In this document: positions 16,311 through 25,271 of the stretch, piece after piece | Layout of the letters: each line of letters opens with the position of its first letter | Position numbering within the stretch: position 1 is the first letter of the stretch | NCBI RefSeq assembly: GCF_001423845.1 | Contig: NZ_LMPM01000001.1 | Location: 1,341,493-1,405,492, forward strand | Direction of reading: 5' to 3' | DNA length: 64,000 nt | Source: Sphingomonas sp. Leaf357 | GTDB taxonomy: Bacteria; Pseudomonadota; Alphaproteobacteria; Sphingomonadales; Sphingomonadaceae | The notes under the pieces: model-generated | What the model saw: only the letters and a program-made list of their open reading frames with translations | Told to the model about the DNA's origin: nothing | Databases searched by the model: none | Position numbers and translations under genes: made by a program

Positions 16311-17609
16311 CTACTCCATCACCGCCAGCAACCGTTCCACCGTCGTCGTCGCGAACGCGGCGAAATTGTCCGCCACGCCGTACGGGATCATCACGTCGCG
16401 CCCCTTGAGCAGCGCGCCGCAGCTGTAGACGACATTGGGCACGTATCCGTCGCGCTCGTTCGGGCTCGGCGTCAGGATCGGCTCCGGCGTGCGCGCGAGC
16501 AGTTTCGAAGGATCGGCCTTGTCGAGCAGGCATGCGCCCATGCAGTAATTGCGCACCGTACCGACGCCGTGGGTGAACACCAGCCAGCCCTCGTCGATCT
16601 CGATCGGCGAACCGCAATTGCCCATCTGGACGAATTCCCACGGATATTTCGGCGAGACCACCTTCACCCCGCCGTTCCACACCAGGATGTCGTCGGACCG
16701 GTGCAGCCAGATGCTCTCGCTGTCCTGCCGCCCAAGCATGACATATTGCCCGTCGATCCGGCGCGGGAACAGCGCCATGCCCTTGGCGCCGGCCGCATCG
16801 CCGGACAGCGCGCGCATCTCGAAATTTCGGAAATCGATGCCGGTCAGCAGTTCCGGCCGCGCCGCCGCCCCGCTGAACGCGGTATAGGTGCCGTGATAGG
16901 TCACGTCGCCATCGTCGTCGACGAACCGCACCAGCCGCAGATCCTCGATCCCCTGGCGCTGGCTGGGCAGGACGGGGAACAGCACCGTCTCCGATATCTC
17001 CCGGCTGCCGCCGCAATGCAGCTGCACGGTGGTGTGCGTATTGTCCTCGTCGTCGCCTTCGACCACCGGCGGCACCGCCGTCGCGCTTGCCGGATCGACC
17101 GTGATCTCGCCGCCCGGCACCCAATGGCCGGTGCGGAACGTGACCGAGGACACATGCCCTTCGCCGATCCCGCGCAGCGAGATGACGAAGCGCACGCCGC
17201 CGTCCGTCGCGCCCGACTGATCGTCCATCTCCACCGCGCTCGGGTTGAACAGGGCGGCGGCCTCGAACGAGAATTCCTCGCTGAAATAGGCGCCGATCAG
17301 CCGCTGATGCGCATCGCACGCATCGACCGGCCCGGAGAGTTGCTTGGCGATTTCCGCATAGCGACGGCGCAGCATGTCGTCGACGTCGCGGTGCCGCTCG
17401 TCGAGCGAATGGGTGAGCAGTTCGAGTTCGCTCTCCAGTTCCGCCTCGCTGAGCGTCAGGATGCGATCGACGATCGCCTGGGTGCGCGAGCTTCCCTCGA
17501 CGCGAAAGGCTTCGGGATATTCGAGCGAAAAGGGGCGGACGACGGTGCGGGCGGGATCGGGGCGGAGGATGATGTCGTGATGGTCGAGAACGGGCTGGCC
17601 ATCTGGCAT
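16311..17609 (-). CDS. Glycoside hydrolase family 130-type protein
   Basis: A 432-residue protein resembling GH130 beta-mannoside phosphorylases/hydrolases, five-bladed beta-propeller enzymes acting on beta-mannosyl linkages. Supporting segments are VRFVDDDGDVTYHGTYTAF, MALFPRRIDGQYVMLGRQDSESIWLHRSDD, WEFVQMGNCGSPIEIDEGWLVFTHGVG and the C-terminal ILTPSPNERDGYVPNVVYSCGALL. About 100 N-terminal residues form a helical extension (ILTLSEAELESELELL). There is no signal peptide, so it is cytoplasmic. It converges on maoC with 24 bp between stops and lies 192 bp downstream of the symporter gene, with a type E repeat between. The substrate is not assignable. Confidence 0.85.
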   Translation of the reverse strand: MPDGQPVLDHHDIILRPDPARTVVRPFSLEYPEAFRVEGSSRTQAIVDRILTLSEAELESELELLTHSLDERHRDVDDMLRRRYAEIAKQLSGPVDACDAHQRLIGAYFSEEFSFEAAALFNPSAVEMDDQSGATDGGVRFVISLRGIGEGHVSSVTFRTGHWVPGGEITVDPASATAVPPVVEGDDEDNTHTTVQLHCGGSREISETVLFPVLPSQRQGIEDLRLVRFVDDDGDVTYHGTYTAFSGAAARPELLTGIDFRNFEMRALSGDAAGAKGMALFPRRIDGQYVMLGRQDSESIWLHRSDDILVWNGGVKVVSPKYPWEFVQMGNCGSPIEIDEGWLVFTHGVGTVRNYCMGACLLDKADPSKLLARTPEPILTPSPNERDGYVPNVVYSCGALLKGRDVMIPYGVADNFAAFATTTVERLLAVME

Positions 17610-17685
17610 GAAAAGTCCTTTTCGGGGCGCGGGGGAGGGGTCGTTCGCGTGAACGCGCGGTCCGCTGGAACGGTCCCGATCATTC

Positions 17686-17789
17686 CGCCCCTCCCTGGAA
17701 GGGAGGGGGCGGGGGTGGGTCGGTATGGGGTGAAGTCAACGCTCCCTCGTGAGCGACCCACCCCCAGCCCCTCCCTTCCAGGGAGGGGA
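17686..17789. repeat. Type E palindromic repeat pair without cargo
   Basis: Inverted arms: CCCCTCCCT, loop GGA, AGGGAGGGG followed by GCGGGGGTGGGTC; and the reverse complement GACCCACCCCC...CCCCTCCC on the other side, about 45 bp apart. This is the empty counterpart of the two DUF559 cassettes near 28 and 33 kb. Confidence 0.85.
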
Positions 17790-17801
17790 GCCTTCGTACG
17801 A

Positions 17802-19100
17802 CTAGCGCGCCGTCTTTCCCCCGAGCGCCGCCGCCAGCGCGTCCCGGTCCAGCGCATTCTCCCACCGCGCGATCACCACCGAGGCGACGGCATTGCCCAT
17901 GAAGTTGGTCAGGCTGCGGCATTCGCTCATGAAGCGATCGACGCCGAGGATCAGCGCCATGCCCGCCACCGGCACGCTCGGCACGATCGACAGCGTCGCG
18001 GCGAGCGTGATGAACCCCGCGCCGGTCACCCCCGCCGCGCCCTTCGACGACAGCATCGCCACGCCGAGCAGCGCCAGTTCGTCGCCCAGCGTCAGATGCA
18101 CGTTGCACGCCTGCGCGATGAACAACGCGGCCAGCGTCATGTAGATGTTGGTGCCGTCCAGATTGAACGAATAGCCGGTCGGCACGACCAGCCCGACGAC
18201 CGATTTGTCGCATCCCGCGCGTTCCATCTTGGCGATCAGGTTGGGCAGTGCCGCTTCAGACGAGGAGGTGCCCAGCACCAGCAGCAATTCGGCCTTAAGA
18301 TAGGCGATCAGCTTCAGGATCGAGAATCCGTGCAGCCGCGCGACCGCGCCCAGGATCACCAGCACGAAGAAGATCGAGGTGAGGTAGAAGGTCGCCACCA
18401 GCCCGCCGAGATTGACGAGGCTGCCCGCGCCATATTTGCCGACCGTGAAGGCGATCGCCCCGAACGCGCCGATCGGCGCCACGCGCATCAATATGCCGAC
18501 CAGCCGGAACACGACGATCGACAGCCGCTCGATCAGGTCCAGCACCGGCCCGGCCGGTTCGCCGACCAGGCTCAGCGCGATGCCGAACAGGATCGCGACG
18601 AACAACGTCTGCAGGATCGACCCGTCGGTCAGTGCCGACACCATCGTGGTCGGCACGATCGCCATGATGAAGCCGACCGTGCTCGTCTCAGCGGCGGCGT
18701 GGCTATAGGTCGCGACCGCCCCGGCATCGAGCGTCGCCGGATCGATGTTCATCCCCGCGCCCGGGCGCACGAGATTGGCGACGATCAGCCCGACGATCAG
18801 CGCGACCGTCGAGAAGAACAGGAAGTATCCGAACGCCTTGGCCGCGACACGCCCGACCGTCTTCAATTCGCGCATCCCCGCGATGCCGCTGACGACGCTC
18901 AGGAAGATGACGGGCGCGATGATCATTTTGACCAGCTTGATGAAGAAATCGCCCAGCGGCTTCATCGCCTCGCCCGTTTCGGCCGAGAAATGCCCGAGCA
19001 GCGCGCCGGCGACGATCGCCACGATCACCTGGACGTAGAGGATCTTGTAGAACGGAACGTGCGGCGGCGGGGTAAGGGGCGTATCGGTCGCTATCTTCAT
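17802..19100 (-). CDS. Dicarboxylate/amino acid:cation symporter (DctA-like)
   Basis: A 432-residue inner-membrane transporter of the DAACS (SLC1-like) family. It has eight or so membrane segments, the serine-rich hairpin loop [20 protein letters not shown], the TM7 motif [15 protein letters not shown] and TM8 with the [21 protein letters not shown] signature containing the substrate-binding Arg/Asp/Asn. Predicted to import C4-dicarboxylates (succinate, fumarate, malate) or acidic amino acids with H+ or Na+. The start at 19100 follows GAGGGG at good spacing; the 17-codon upstream extension in frame lacks a better start. It is divergent from the lactate-oxidising enzyme gene. Confidence 0.93.
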   Translation of the reverse strand: MKIATDTPLTPPPHVPFYKILYVQVIVAIVAGALLGHFSAETGEAMKPLGDFFIKLVKMIIAPVIFLSVVSGIAGMRELKTVGRVAAKAFGYFLFFSTVALIVGLIVANLVRPGAGMNIDPATLDAGAVATYSHAAAETSTVGFIMAIVPTTMVSALTDGSILQTLFVAILFGIALSLVGEPAGPVLDLIERLSIVVFRLVGILMRVAPIGAFGAIAFTVGKYGAGSLVNLGGLVATFYLTSIFFVLVILGAVARLHGFSILKLIAYLKAELLLVLGTSSSEAALPNLIAKMERAGCDKSVVGLVVPTGYSFNLDGTNIYMTLAALFIAQACNVHLTLGDELALLGVAMLSSKGAAGVTGAGFITLAATLSIVPSVPVAGMALILGVDRFMSECRSLTNFMGNAVASVVIARWENALDRDALAAALGGKTAR

Positions 19101-19145
19101 CTTGGTCCCCTCAAGAGCCTCGGCGTTCGCAGACGCCTCGGCCAC

Positions 19146-19251
19146 CGTCACCCCGGACGTGTTCCGGGGTCCACCGTGCCGCGTTCTTGGCGCGCGACCC
19201 TTGCGTGTGGCCTAGCCGCTCGGTGGACCCCGGAACAAGTCCGGGGTGACG
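19146..19251. repeat. Type D palindromic repeat pair
   Basis: Inverted arms with flank GTC, stem ACCCCGGA/TCCGGGGT, loop CTTGT (CGTGT in the left arm) and flank CCA. It fills most of the 204-bp divergent spacer between dctA and the lactate enzyme, so the promoters must lie in or around it. Confidence 0.9.
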
Positions 19252-19304
19252 AATAGTGCGACGATCTGGCACAATACTGCAAAAGCAAAGCACGGAGCGG
19301 AAGC

Positions 19305-20468
19305 ATGCCCAATTACGGCGCCTATCAGAACGAGATCTACGGCGCGGGCCTCGGTGGCGTGTTGCCCAAGGTGCCGGTCGATTACGCGACCCTCGTCGCC
19401 CGGGCCGAGGCCGCGATGCCGCCTTATGTGTTGAACTACGTGCAGGGCGGGTGCGGCGACGAGACCACGCAGAACCGCAACCGCAGCGCGTTCGACCATT
19501 GGGGCATGGTCCCGCGCATGATGGTCGATGCCGGCGAGCGCGATCTGTCGATCGACCTGCTCGGCATGAAACTCCCCACGCCTCTGTTCATGTGCCCGAT
19601 CGGCGTCACCGGCATCTGCACGCAGGACGGGCATGGCGACATCGCCGCGGCCAAGGCCGCCGCGATCACCGGCGTGCCGTTGTGCGCCTCGACCTTGGCC
19701 AACGATTCCATGGAGGATGTGCTGAAGGCGAGCGGCGAGACGCCCGGCCTGTTCCAGCTTTACACCCCGCGCGATCCGGATCTCGCCGCCAGTCTGGTCG
19801 GTCGGGCCGAGGCGGCGGGCTACAAGGCGATCGTCGTCACGCTGGACACCTGGGTGACGGGCTGGCGACCGCGCGACCTGAACACCGGCAACTTCCCGCA
19901 ATTGCGCGGGCACGTGCTGGAGAATTACTTCTGCGATCCTGTCTTCCAGCGCCTGCTCGGCAAGCCGGTCGCGGGCAATCTGCCCGAGGCGATCGGGCTG
20001 TGGAGCCGCCTGTTCGGCAAGGTGCTGACCTGGGACGACATGCCTTGGTTGAAATCGCTGACCAAGCTGCCGATCGTGCTGAAGGGCATCTGCCACGGCG
20101 ACGATGCGCGCCGCGCGGTCGATGCCGGGGCGGGCGGCATCTATTGCTCCAATCATGGCGGACGGCAGGCCAATGGCGGCATCGCCGCGATCGATTTGCT
20201 GCCGGAGGTGGTCGCCGGGGCGGGGGGCGTGCCGGTAATGTTCGATTCGGGAATCCGATCGGGCAGCGACGTGGTCAAGGCGCTGGCGCTGGGGGCGACG
20301 GCGGTCGGAGTCGGGCGGCCCTACAGCTACGGCCTCGCGCTGGATGGCGCGGCGGGGGCGGCGCATGTGCTGAAATGCATCCTGGCCGAGGCGGACCTGA
20401 TGATGGCGGTCAACGGCTATCCGACGATCGCCGCGGTGCGCGCGGAGGGTGCGCGGCGGCTGGATTAG
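19305..20468 (+). CDS. FMN-dependent alpha-hydroxy-acid oxidising enzyme (lactate 2-monooxygenase-like)
   Basis: A 387-residue TIM-barrel flavoprotein of the alpha-hydroxy-acid dehydrogenase family. PPYVLNYVQGGCGDETTQNRN (residues 40-60) matches the first active-site tyrosine block; the YVxGGxGDE form resembles lactate 2-monooxygenases more than LldD. LPIVLKGICHGDDARRAVDAGAGGIYCSNHGGRQ carries the FMN-binding lysine and the catalytic His/Arg. No membrane anchor is seen. Predicted to oxidise L-lactate or a similar 2-hydroxy acid. Its gene ends overlapping the convergent pheA gene by 4 bp. Next to a dicarboxylate transporter it may take part in organic-acid use. Confidence 0.9.
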   Translation: MPNYGAYQNEIYGAGLGGVLPKVPVDYATLVARAEAAMPPYVLNYVQGGCGDETTQNRNRSAFDHWGMVPRMMVDAGERDLSIDLLGMKLPTPLFMCPIGVTGICTQDGHGDIAAAKAAAITGVPLCASTLANDSMEDVLKASGETPGLFQLYTPRDPDLAASLVGRAEAAGYKAIVVTLDTWVTGWRPRDLNTGNFPQLRGHVLENYFCDPVFQRLLGKPVAGNLPEAIGLWSRLFGKVLTWDDMPWLKSLTKLPIVLKGICHGDDARRAVDAGAGGIYCSNHGGRQANGGIAAIDLLPEVVAGAGGVPVMFDSGIRSGSDVVKALALGATAVGVGRPYSYGLALDGAAGAAHVLKCILAEADLMMAVNGYPTIAAVRAEGARRLD

Positions 20469-21370
20469 CCCCGCGCGCGCGCCTGCCGATAGGTGCCGAG
20501 CAGGCGCACCCATTTCGAATGGAAGCGCAATTCCTCCAGCGCGCGGTCGAGCCCCGGGTCGCCGGGCTTGCCCTCGACATCGGCGAAGAATTCGGTCGCC
20601 GCGAAGGTGCCGCCGCGCTGATAGCTTTCCAGCTTGGTCATGTTGACGCCGTTGGTCGCGAACCCGCCCATCGCCTTGTACAGTGCGGCCGGCACGTTCT
20701 TCACCTCGAAGATCAGGGTCGTCATGTACGGCCCGTCGCCGCCCCTCTGACCTTCTGGCGTGGCGTGGCCCGCGCGCGCCAGCACCACGAAGCGCGTCGT
20801 GTTGTGATCGGCATCGGCCAGCCCCTCGGCAAGCAGGTTCAGCCCGTAGATCGCCGCCGCGCCGGGCGGGGCGAGCGCGGCGATCGTCGGATCGCCGCGT
20901 TCCGCGACCACCGCCGCCGCGCCCGCCGTGTCGGGATAGGATACCGGCTGGATATCGTGCTCGCGCAGCCAGTGGCGGCACTGGCCCAGCGCCTGCGGAT
21001 GGCTCATCGCCTCGCGCACCTCGTCGCGCGTGCCGAGTCCCATCAGCGCATGCTTGATGCCGAGGAAATGTTCGCCGGTGATCACCAGGCCCGATTCGGG
21101 CAGCAGGAAGTGCATGTCGGCAACGCGGCCGTGCAAGGAATTTTCGATCGGGATGATCGCGCAATCCGCCCGCCCGTCGCGCACCGCGTCGATCGCATCG
21201 GCGAAATCGAAACAGGGCAAGGGCAGCCCATCCGGAAAGGCTTCCACCGCCGCAACATGGCTGTTCGCGCCGGGCGCGCCCTGGAACGCCACGGCGCGCG
21301 ACGGGTCGGCTGCGGCGGCGGCGGTCATCCGCGCCACGATCGGGCGGGCGGGGGCGGCAAAATTCTCCAT
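20465..21370 (-). CDS. pheA: Prephenate dehydratase
   Basis: A 301-residue monofunctional enzyme converting prephenate to phenylpyruvate in phenylalanine synthesis. The N-terminal catalytic part begins VAFQGAPGANSHVAAVEAF and includes CAIIPIENSLHGRV and the HNTTRFVVL motif that holds the essential Thr-Arg. The C-terminal ACT domain (about 205-295; FEVKNVPAALYKAMGGFATNGVNMTKLESYQ) is the phenylalanine sensor. The start at 21370 (MENFAAP) is chosen; an internal Met at 21328 is possible. The longer open frame upstream overlaps the divergent cytochrome gene and is not used. The pheA/cytochrome c divergent pair is common in alphaproteobacteria. Confidence 0.95.
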   Translation of the reverse strand: MENFAAPARPIVARMTAAAAADPSRAVAFQGAPGANSHVAAVEAFPDGLPLPCFDFADAIDAVRDGRADCAIIPIENSLHGRVADMHFLLPESGLVITGEHFLGIKHALMGLGTRDEVREAMSHPQALGQCRHWLREHDIQPVSYPDTAGAAAVVAERGDPTIAALAPPGAAAIYGLNLLAEGLADADHNTTRFVVLARAGHATPEGQRGGDGPYMTTLIFEVKNVPAALYKAMGGFATNGVNMTKLESYQRGGTFAATEFFADVEGKPGDPGLDRALEELRFHSKWVRLLGTYRQARARG

Positions 21371-21455
21371 GAGGCCGCCGCGCTTAAGCGCCGCTTGCGG
21401 TGCGGGCAACGCGAATCTAAAGGAAACCGACTTTTGCGAACAGGCTGGGGCAGAA

Positions 21456-22139
21456 ATGGACAATCGGACGAACACGATCGCGGGCTGGGTGCTGGCGGCA
21501 TGCGGCGCGGCGCTGGGGCTGTCGATCGTCGGCGGCTTGGTGTTCCACGCCGAAAAGCCCGAGAAATTCGGCTTCCCGATCGAGGCTGCGGATGAAGGCG
21601 GCGACGCCGGCGGCGCGGCGGAAGTGCCGATCGCGACTCTGCTCGCCAGCGCCGATCCGGCCAAGGGCGCGGAAGTGTTCAAGAAATGCGCCGCCTGCCA
21701 CACCATCAACCAGGGTGGCGCGAACGGCATCGGCCCGAACCTGTACGGCACGCTGGGCGAAGGCGTGGCCGAGGGCAAGGGCGGCTTCGCCTTCTCGGAC
21801 GCGCTGAAGGCCAAGGGCGGCAAGTGGGATTTCGAGACGATGAGCGCCTGGCTCACGTCCCCGCGCAAGTTCGCCCCGGGCACAAAGATGACCTTCGCCG
21901 GCATCGGCAACGGCCAGGATCGCGCCAACGTGTTGGCCTACATCAATTCGATGGGCAGCAACCTGCCGCTCCCGGCGGCCCCCGCCGCGACGGCGCCGGC
22001 CGGTGCCCCCGCCGATCCTGGCGGCAAGGCCGCCCCGACGACCGACGATCTCGGCAACAAGGCCGCCCCGGCGACCGGCGCGCCCTCGATCGACCCGGCC
22101 GCCGCCGTACGCGGCGCGAAGGAAGACGCGAAGAAGTGA
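21456..22139 (+). CDS. Membrane-anchored c-type cytochrome (CycM-like)
   Basis: A 227-residue cytochrome with an uncleaved N-terminal anchor (TM at about residues 9-30), a short acidic/Ala spacer, and one class I cytochrome c domain: haem-binding Cys78-Ala-Ala-Cys81-His82 and an axial Met in PGTKMTFAG. The C-terminal tail of about 55 residues is Ala/Pro-rich. The haem domain faces the periplasm, and the family carries electrons from the bc1 complex to the cytochrome oxidase. The first Met that gives the anchor is at 21456; upstream codons in frame are antisense to pheA. Confidence 0.93.
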   Translation: MDNRTNTIAGWVLAACGAALGLSIVGGLVFHAEKPEKFGFPIEAADEGGDAGGAAEVPIATLLASADPAKGAEVFKKCAACHTINQGGANGIGPNLYGTLGEGVAEGKGGFAFSDALKAKGGKWDFETMSAWLTSPRKFAPGTKMTFAGIGNGQDRANVLAYINSMGSNLPLPAAPAATAPAGAPADPGGKAAPTTDDLGNKAAPATGAPSIDPAAAVRGAKEDAKK

Positions 22140-22190
22140 TGTGACTGGCGGGGATGGTCGCTCGGTCGATCTCCCCGTTATCCCTACCCC

Positions 22191-22298
22191 CGTCATCCCC
22201 GCGAAAGCGGGGACCCATCTCCTACGCTTTCCTTTATCACAATGGTTGCGTTGTGGGCATCGGTGCGAGATGGGTCCCCGCTTTCGCGGGGATGACGG
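22191..22298. repeat. Type C palindromic repeat pair upstream of a GIY-YIG gene
   Basis: Inverted arms with flank GTC, stem ATCCCCGC/GCGGGGA(C/T), GAAA/TTTC loop, and flank CCCATCTC extending the symmetry. The inner gap is about 45 bp. The nuclease start lies 12 bp after the right arm. Confidence 0.9.
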
Positions 22299-22310
22299 CG
22301 TGAGGGCGCG

Positions 22311-22601
22311 ATGGCCCGCGCCTACGTCTACATCATCGCCAATCGCCGCAACGGCGCGCTCTACATTGGTGTAACGAACGGAATCGCGCGCCGGATGGCC
22401 GAGCATCGCGCCCGCAAGGGCAGCGCGTTCTGCATCAAATACGGCATCGACAAGCTGATATATGTCGAGGCGTCGGAAACGATTGCCGACGCCATTGCCC
22501 GTGAAAAGGCGCTCAAGGGTTGGAATCGCGCGTGGAAGATCGCGCTGATCCAGCGCGGCAATCCCGATTGGCGCGACCTGTTCTTCGAGATCGACGGATA
22601 G
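22311..22601 (+). CDS. GIY-YIG nuclease family protein, second copy
   Basis: A 96-residue single-domain GIY-YIG protein, homologous to the copy at 13.4-13.7 kb. Motifs are VYII (6-9), YIG (18-20), Arg28, His32 and catalytic Glu65 in AIAREKALKGW; both copies share NPDW(D/R)DL near the end. The active site is complete. GAGGG precedes the ATG. A full type C repeat pair lies immediately upstream and a single type C arm 10 bp downstream, so the gene is enclosed by repeats, as is the first copy. Its DNA target is unknown. Confidence 0.87.
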   Translation: MARAYVYIIANRRNGALYIGVTNGIARRMAEHRARKGSAFCIKYGIDKLIYVEASETIADAIAREKALKGWNRAWKIALIQRGNPDWRDLFFEIDG

Positions 22602-22611
22602 CCTCGCGGCC

Positions 22612-22641
22612 CGTCATCCCCGCCTGCGCGGGGAGGACGGG
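22612..22641. repeat. Type C hairpin, single arm, downstream of a GIY-YIG gene
   Basis: CGTCATCCCCGC, loop CTGC, GCGGGGAGGACG: an arm of type C with one stem mismatch. With the pair at 22191-22298 it brackets the nuclease gene. It also lies between this gene and the convergent LOG-family gene, where it could act as a bidirectional mRNA end. Confidence 0.85.
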
Positions 22642-22648
22642 CTTGAGG

Positions 22649-23542
22649 CTATTCCGCCGCCGCGATCGAAGGCTCGCGGTAGAAGTCCTGCACCACGGCC
22701 CAGGCTTCGTCCGCCGTCTCGACGAAGGTGAACAGGTTCATGTCGCGCGGCGAGACCACGCCCTCGTCGACCAGCGCCTGGAAATTCACCACCTTGTTCC
22801 AGAATTCCTTGCCGAACAGCAGCACCGGGATCGGTTTGATCTTGCCGGTCTGAATGAGCGTCAGCAGTTCGAACAGCTCGTCGAACGTGCCGAACCCGCC
22901 CGGGAACGCCGCCAGTGCGCGGGCGTGGAGCAGGAAGTGCATCTTGCGCAGCGCGAAATAGTGGAACTGCATCGACAGGTGCGGCGTGACGTACGGGTTC
23001 GGTGCCTGTTCGTGCGGCAGGACGATGTTCAGGCCGATCGATTCCTGGCCTTCGTCCGCGGCACCGCGATTCGCCGCCTCCATGATCGACGGCCCGCCGC
23101 CCGAGCAGACGACGAACTGGCGCTTGCCGGCTTCGTCGAGCGGGCACTGGCTGACCTTGCGGGCGAGATCGCGCGCGACCTCGTAATATTTCGACTTGGC
23201 GACCAGGCTCTCGGCGATACGGATGCCCTGCACATTGTCGCCTTCAGCAGCGCGCGCGATGTCGAGCAGCGCCTGCGCCTTGTCCGGCTCCGGGATACGC
23301 GCCGATCCATAGAACACGAAGGTCGAGGCGATGTTCGCCTCTTCCAGGATCAGCTCCGGCTTCAGCAGTTCGAGCTGGAAGCGCACCGGGCGCAGATCCT
23401 CGCGCAGCAGGAAATCCATGTCTTGGAATGCGAGGCGGAAGCTGGGGTTTTCGGTCTGCGGAGTGTGCACGCCGGCATTGGCGGTCTCGGCATCCTGGCG
23501 GGCGCGCGGAAAGACGCGCGATGGAACGTGTGTATCGGTCAT
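22649..23542 (-). CDS. LOG-family protein (TIGR00730-like)
   Basis: A 297-residue Rossmann-fold protein of the family once called lysine decarboxylase-like and now tied to phosphoribohydrolase (LOG) activity on cytokinin or purine nucleotides. The nucleotide motif PGGFGTFDELFELLTLIQTGK is intact and GGGPSIMEAANRGA supplies the other half of the site. The N-terminal approximately 80 residues are an extension found in longer members. ATG at 23542 is used in preference to the preceding TTG. It is probably transcribed after the extensin-like gene (65-bp gap). The physiological substrate in bacteria is uncertain. Confidence 0.88.
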   Translation of the reverse strand: MTDTHVPSRVFPRARQDAETANAGVHTPQTENPSFRLAFQDMDFLLREDLRPVRFQLELLKPELILEEANIASTFVFYGSARIPEPDKAQALLDIARAAEGDNVQGIRIAESLVAKSKYYEVARDLARKVSQCPLDEAGKRQFVVCSGGGPSIMEAANRGAADEGQESIGLNIVLPHEQAPNPYVTPHLSMQFHYFALRKMHFLLHARALAAFPGGFGTFDELFELLTLIQTGKIKPIPVLLFGKEFWNKVVNFQALVDEGVVSPRDMNLFTFVETADEAWAVVQDFYREPSIAAAE

Positions 23543-23607
23543 CAACGGCCCTTAGAGCAAAGCGACGAGCGTTTGAAGATGTCTCTCGGCGCTTCTTGAA
23601 CAGGGCA

Positions 23608-24270
23608 TCAGCGGCAGAAGTTGGCGCGATCGTCCTCGAAATGCAGGTGGTTGTAATGCGCCGCATTGTAATCGGGGCTCAGCACCGTGCCGAAGCGCTT
23701 GCACGCCGAGGCGCGGATCGTGCGCAGGAAATCGAGCACCGCCGGATCGGTCGATCGCCAGTCCTGCTGGATCGTGATGCGCCGCCCGTCGGCCAGCACG
23801 AAGCCCGAGATATCGACCGCATTGGCCGTGGCATGGCCGGACAGGCGCGTATAGGCGCTGGCGGTGCCGACCGTGTTGCGGCAGGCATAGGTGCCCATCG
23901 TCTCAATCTTCACCACGTCGCTGCCGAGGATCTGGTGCGCGGCCGGCGCCACGCCGCTGCGCGCCCAGCCGATGAACGCGCGGGCAAGACCGCAGCGCAT
24001 GCCCTTTATGCCGGTGACGGGCAGCCCGACATCGATCAGCTGCACCGCGCCGATCACCTGACACCCGCCGCCGAAATCGCGATCCGGCAGCGGCGAATAA
24101 CGCACGCCGATGCGCGACAGATCGGCGAAGCACGCCCGTGTCTCGCTCGACGTCGGGATGTTCAGCGTCACCGGCCGAGCGCCCGCCGGGCGGGGCGGCG
24201 GGCGATTGCTGTCGCTGCCGCCGCTACAGGCGGAAAGCAGTAGAAGGACGAGGAGTGGATAACGCTTCAC
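23608..24270 (-). CDS. Extensin-like C-terminal domain lipoprotein
   Basis: A 220-residue lipoprotein: signal peptide and lipobox with lipidated Cys15 (LLSAC). The rest is the bacterial extensin-like domain, with SGHATANAVDISGFVLADG and the C-terminal HYNHLHFEDD; the H...D...HxH arrangement resembles the metal site of M15-type D,D-peptidases, so a peptidoglycan-related role is likely but unproved. The start is GTG at 24270, giving a proper signal peptide. It lies between the LOG gene and the HAAS/PadR pair, all on the minus strand. Confidence 0.88.
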   Translation of the reverse strand: MKRYPLLVLLLLSACSGGSDSNRPPPRPAGARPVTLNIPTSSETRACFADLSRIGVRYSPLPDRDFGGGCQVIGAVQLIDVGLPVTGIKGMRCGLARAFIGWARSGVAPAAHQILGSDVVKIETMGTYACRNTVGTASAYTRLSGHATANAVDISGFVLADGRRITIQQDWRSTDPAVLDFLRTIRASACKRFGTVLSPDYNAAHYNHLHFEDDRANFCR

Positions 24271-24294
24271 CGGCTCTGCGTAAGCCGAACCGGG

Positions 24295-24876
24295 TCAGCG
24301 CGGAATAGCCGCCAGCCGCCGCCGTGCGACGGAGCGCAGCACCTGCGTGCCGAACAGATAGCAGGCCAGTGCCGCGCCGATCGCGAGCGGCACGATCCAC
24401 AGCCCGAGCAACTCATCCGCCCCCGACGGGCGATTCGCCACCAGTCCGGCGGTCAGGGCACCGCCTCGCTCTTTCCATAATCCGACATTCTGCGGCACGA
24501 TCGGTTTGGCGATGGCGATCACGGCGAAGGCCAGCACGAACAGATAGCTCATCGCCGCACCGAACCCGGCCAAGGCGGCTCCGACGCTGCGGGATCCGCG
24601 ATCGATCACCGCCAGCAGCAGATGGCCCGGCGCGATGCGGGCGAGCGCGCCGCTCAGGGCGTATTCCTCGACATAGCGTGCGGCGAGCATGTGCGGCGCC
24701 CCGAGCCGTGCGCGGGCGCGTTCCAGCGCATCCGAACCATCGGCGGCGCAATCGGTCAAATGGCTGTGGATTTCCGCGGCGATGCTCAGCCGATCCTCGT
24801 GCGGCAGGCTCTGCAAGCCCCATAACAGCTTACGGACATAGTGATCGATCTCGGTCGGCGTCTCGTCATGCGGCAT
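24295..24876 (-). CDS. HAAS-domain membrane protein paired with PadR
   Basis: A 193-residue protein. The N-terminal approximately 80 residues form the helical HAAS/DUF1700-type domain (YVRKLLWGLQSLPHEDRLSIAAEIHSHL ... ARARLGAPHMLAARYVEEY). Two to four membrane segments follow (about 99-122 and 157-178 are clear). HAAS proteins are regularly encoded beside PadR repressors and are thought to act in membrane stress sensing. Its start overlaps the end of the padR gene by 11 bp, so translation is coupled. Confidence 0.8.
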   Translation of the reverse strand: MPHDETPTEIDHYVRKLLWGLQSLPHEDRLSIAAEIHSHLTDCAADGSDALERARARLGAPHMLAARYVEEYALSGALARIAPGHLLLAVIDRGSRSVGAALAGFGAAMSYLFVLAFAVIAIAKPIVPQNVGLWKERGGALTAGLVANRPSGADELLGLWIVPLAIGAALACYLFGTQVLRSVARRRLAAIPR

Positions 24877-25207
24877 GTTCTTGCTCCACTGCGGCGGAAA
24901 CCATGTTGCGGAAATCGGCCCAGCGCAGCCGCATCGTCTCGGCCAGCGCGCGGCCTTGCGGCGTCAGCGCATAATATTTGCGCGGGTTCGCGCCGGGCTC
25001 GGGTGGCGACCAACGCGCCGAAATTCGCCCACTTCTTTCCAGCCGCGCGAGCAACGGATACAACGTGCCCTCGCTGACCAGATCGCCACCGGCATTGGCG
25101 CGGCGCAGGATCTGCAGGCCATACGCTTCGCCGTCCGATAGCGCCGACAGCACGACCAGTTCGGCGGCGCCCTTTCTCAACTGCGATTGCCAGGCTTCGA
25201 TCTCCAT
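24866..25207 (-). CDS. PadR-family transcriptional regulator
   Basis: A 113-residue winged-helix regulator: ELVVLSALSDGEAYGLQILRRANAGGDLVSEGTLYPLLARLERSG followed by the YYALTPQGRAL wing is the PadR signature. It is a short PadR-s2 type without a long effector domain. It is the first gene of a pair with the HAAS membrane protein. A short AT-richer spacer (25208-25271) with AGCTAAACTAGTCATGCTATGC probably holds its promoter and own operator. Confidence 0.9.
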   Translation of the reverse strand: MEIEAWQSQLRKGAAELVVLSALSDGEAYGLQILRRANAGGDLVSEGTLYPLLARLERSGRISARWSPPEPGANPRKYYALTPQGRALAETMRLRWADFRNMVSAAVEQEHAA

Positions 25208-25271
25208 ACCGACGTCATAGCTAAACTAGTCATGCTATGCAAGGATGCATGCGTAGCATCGACATCGCCGA

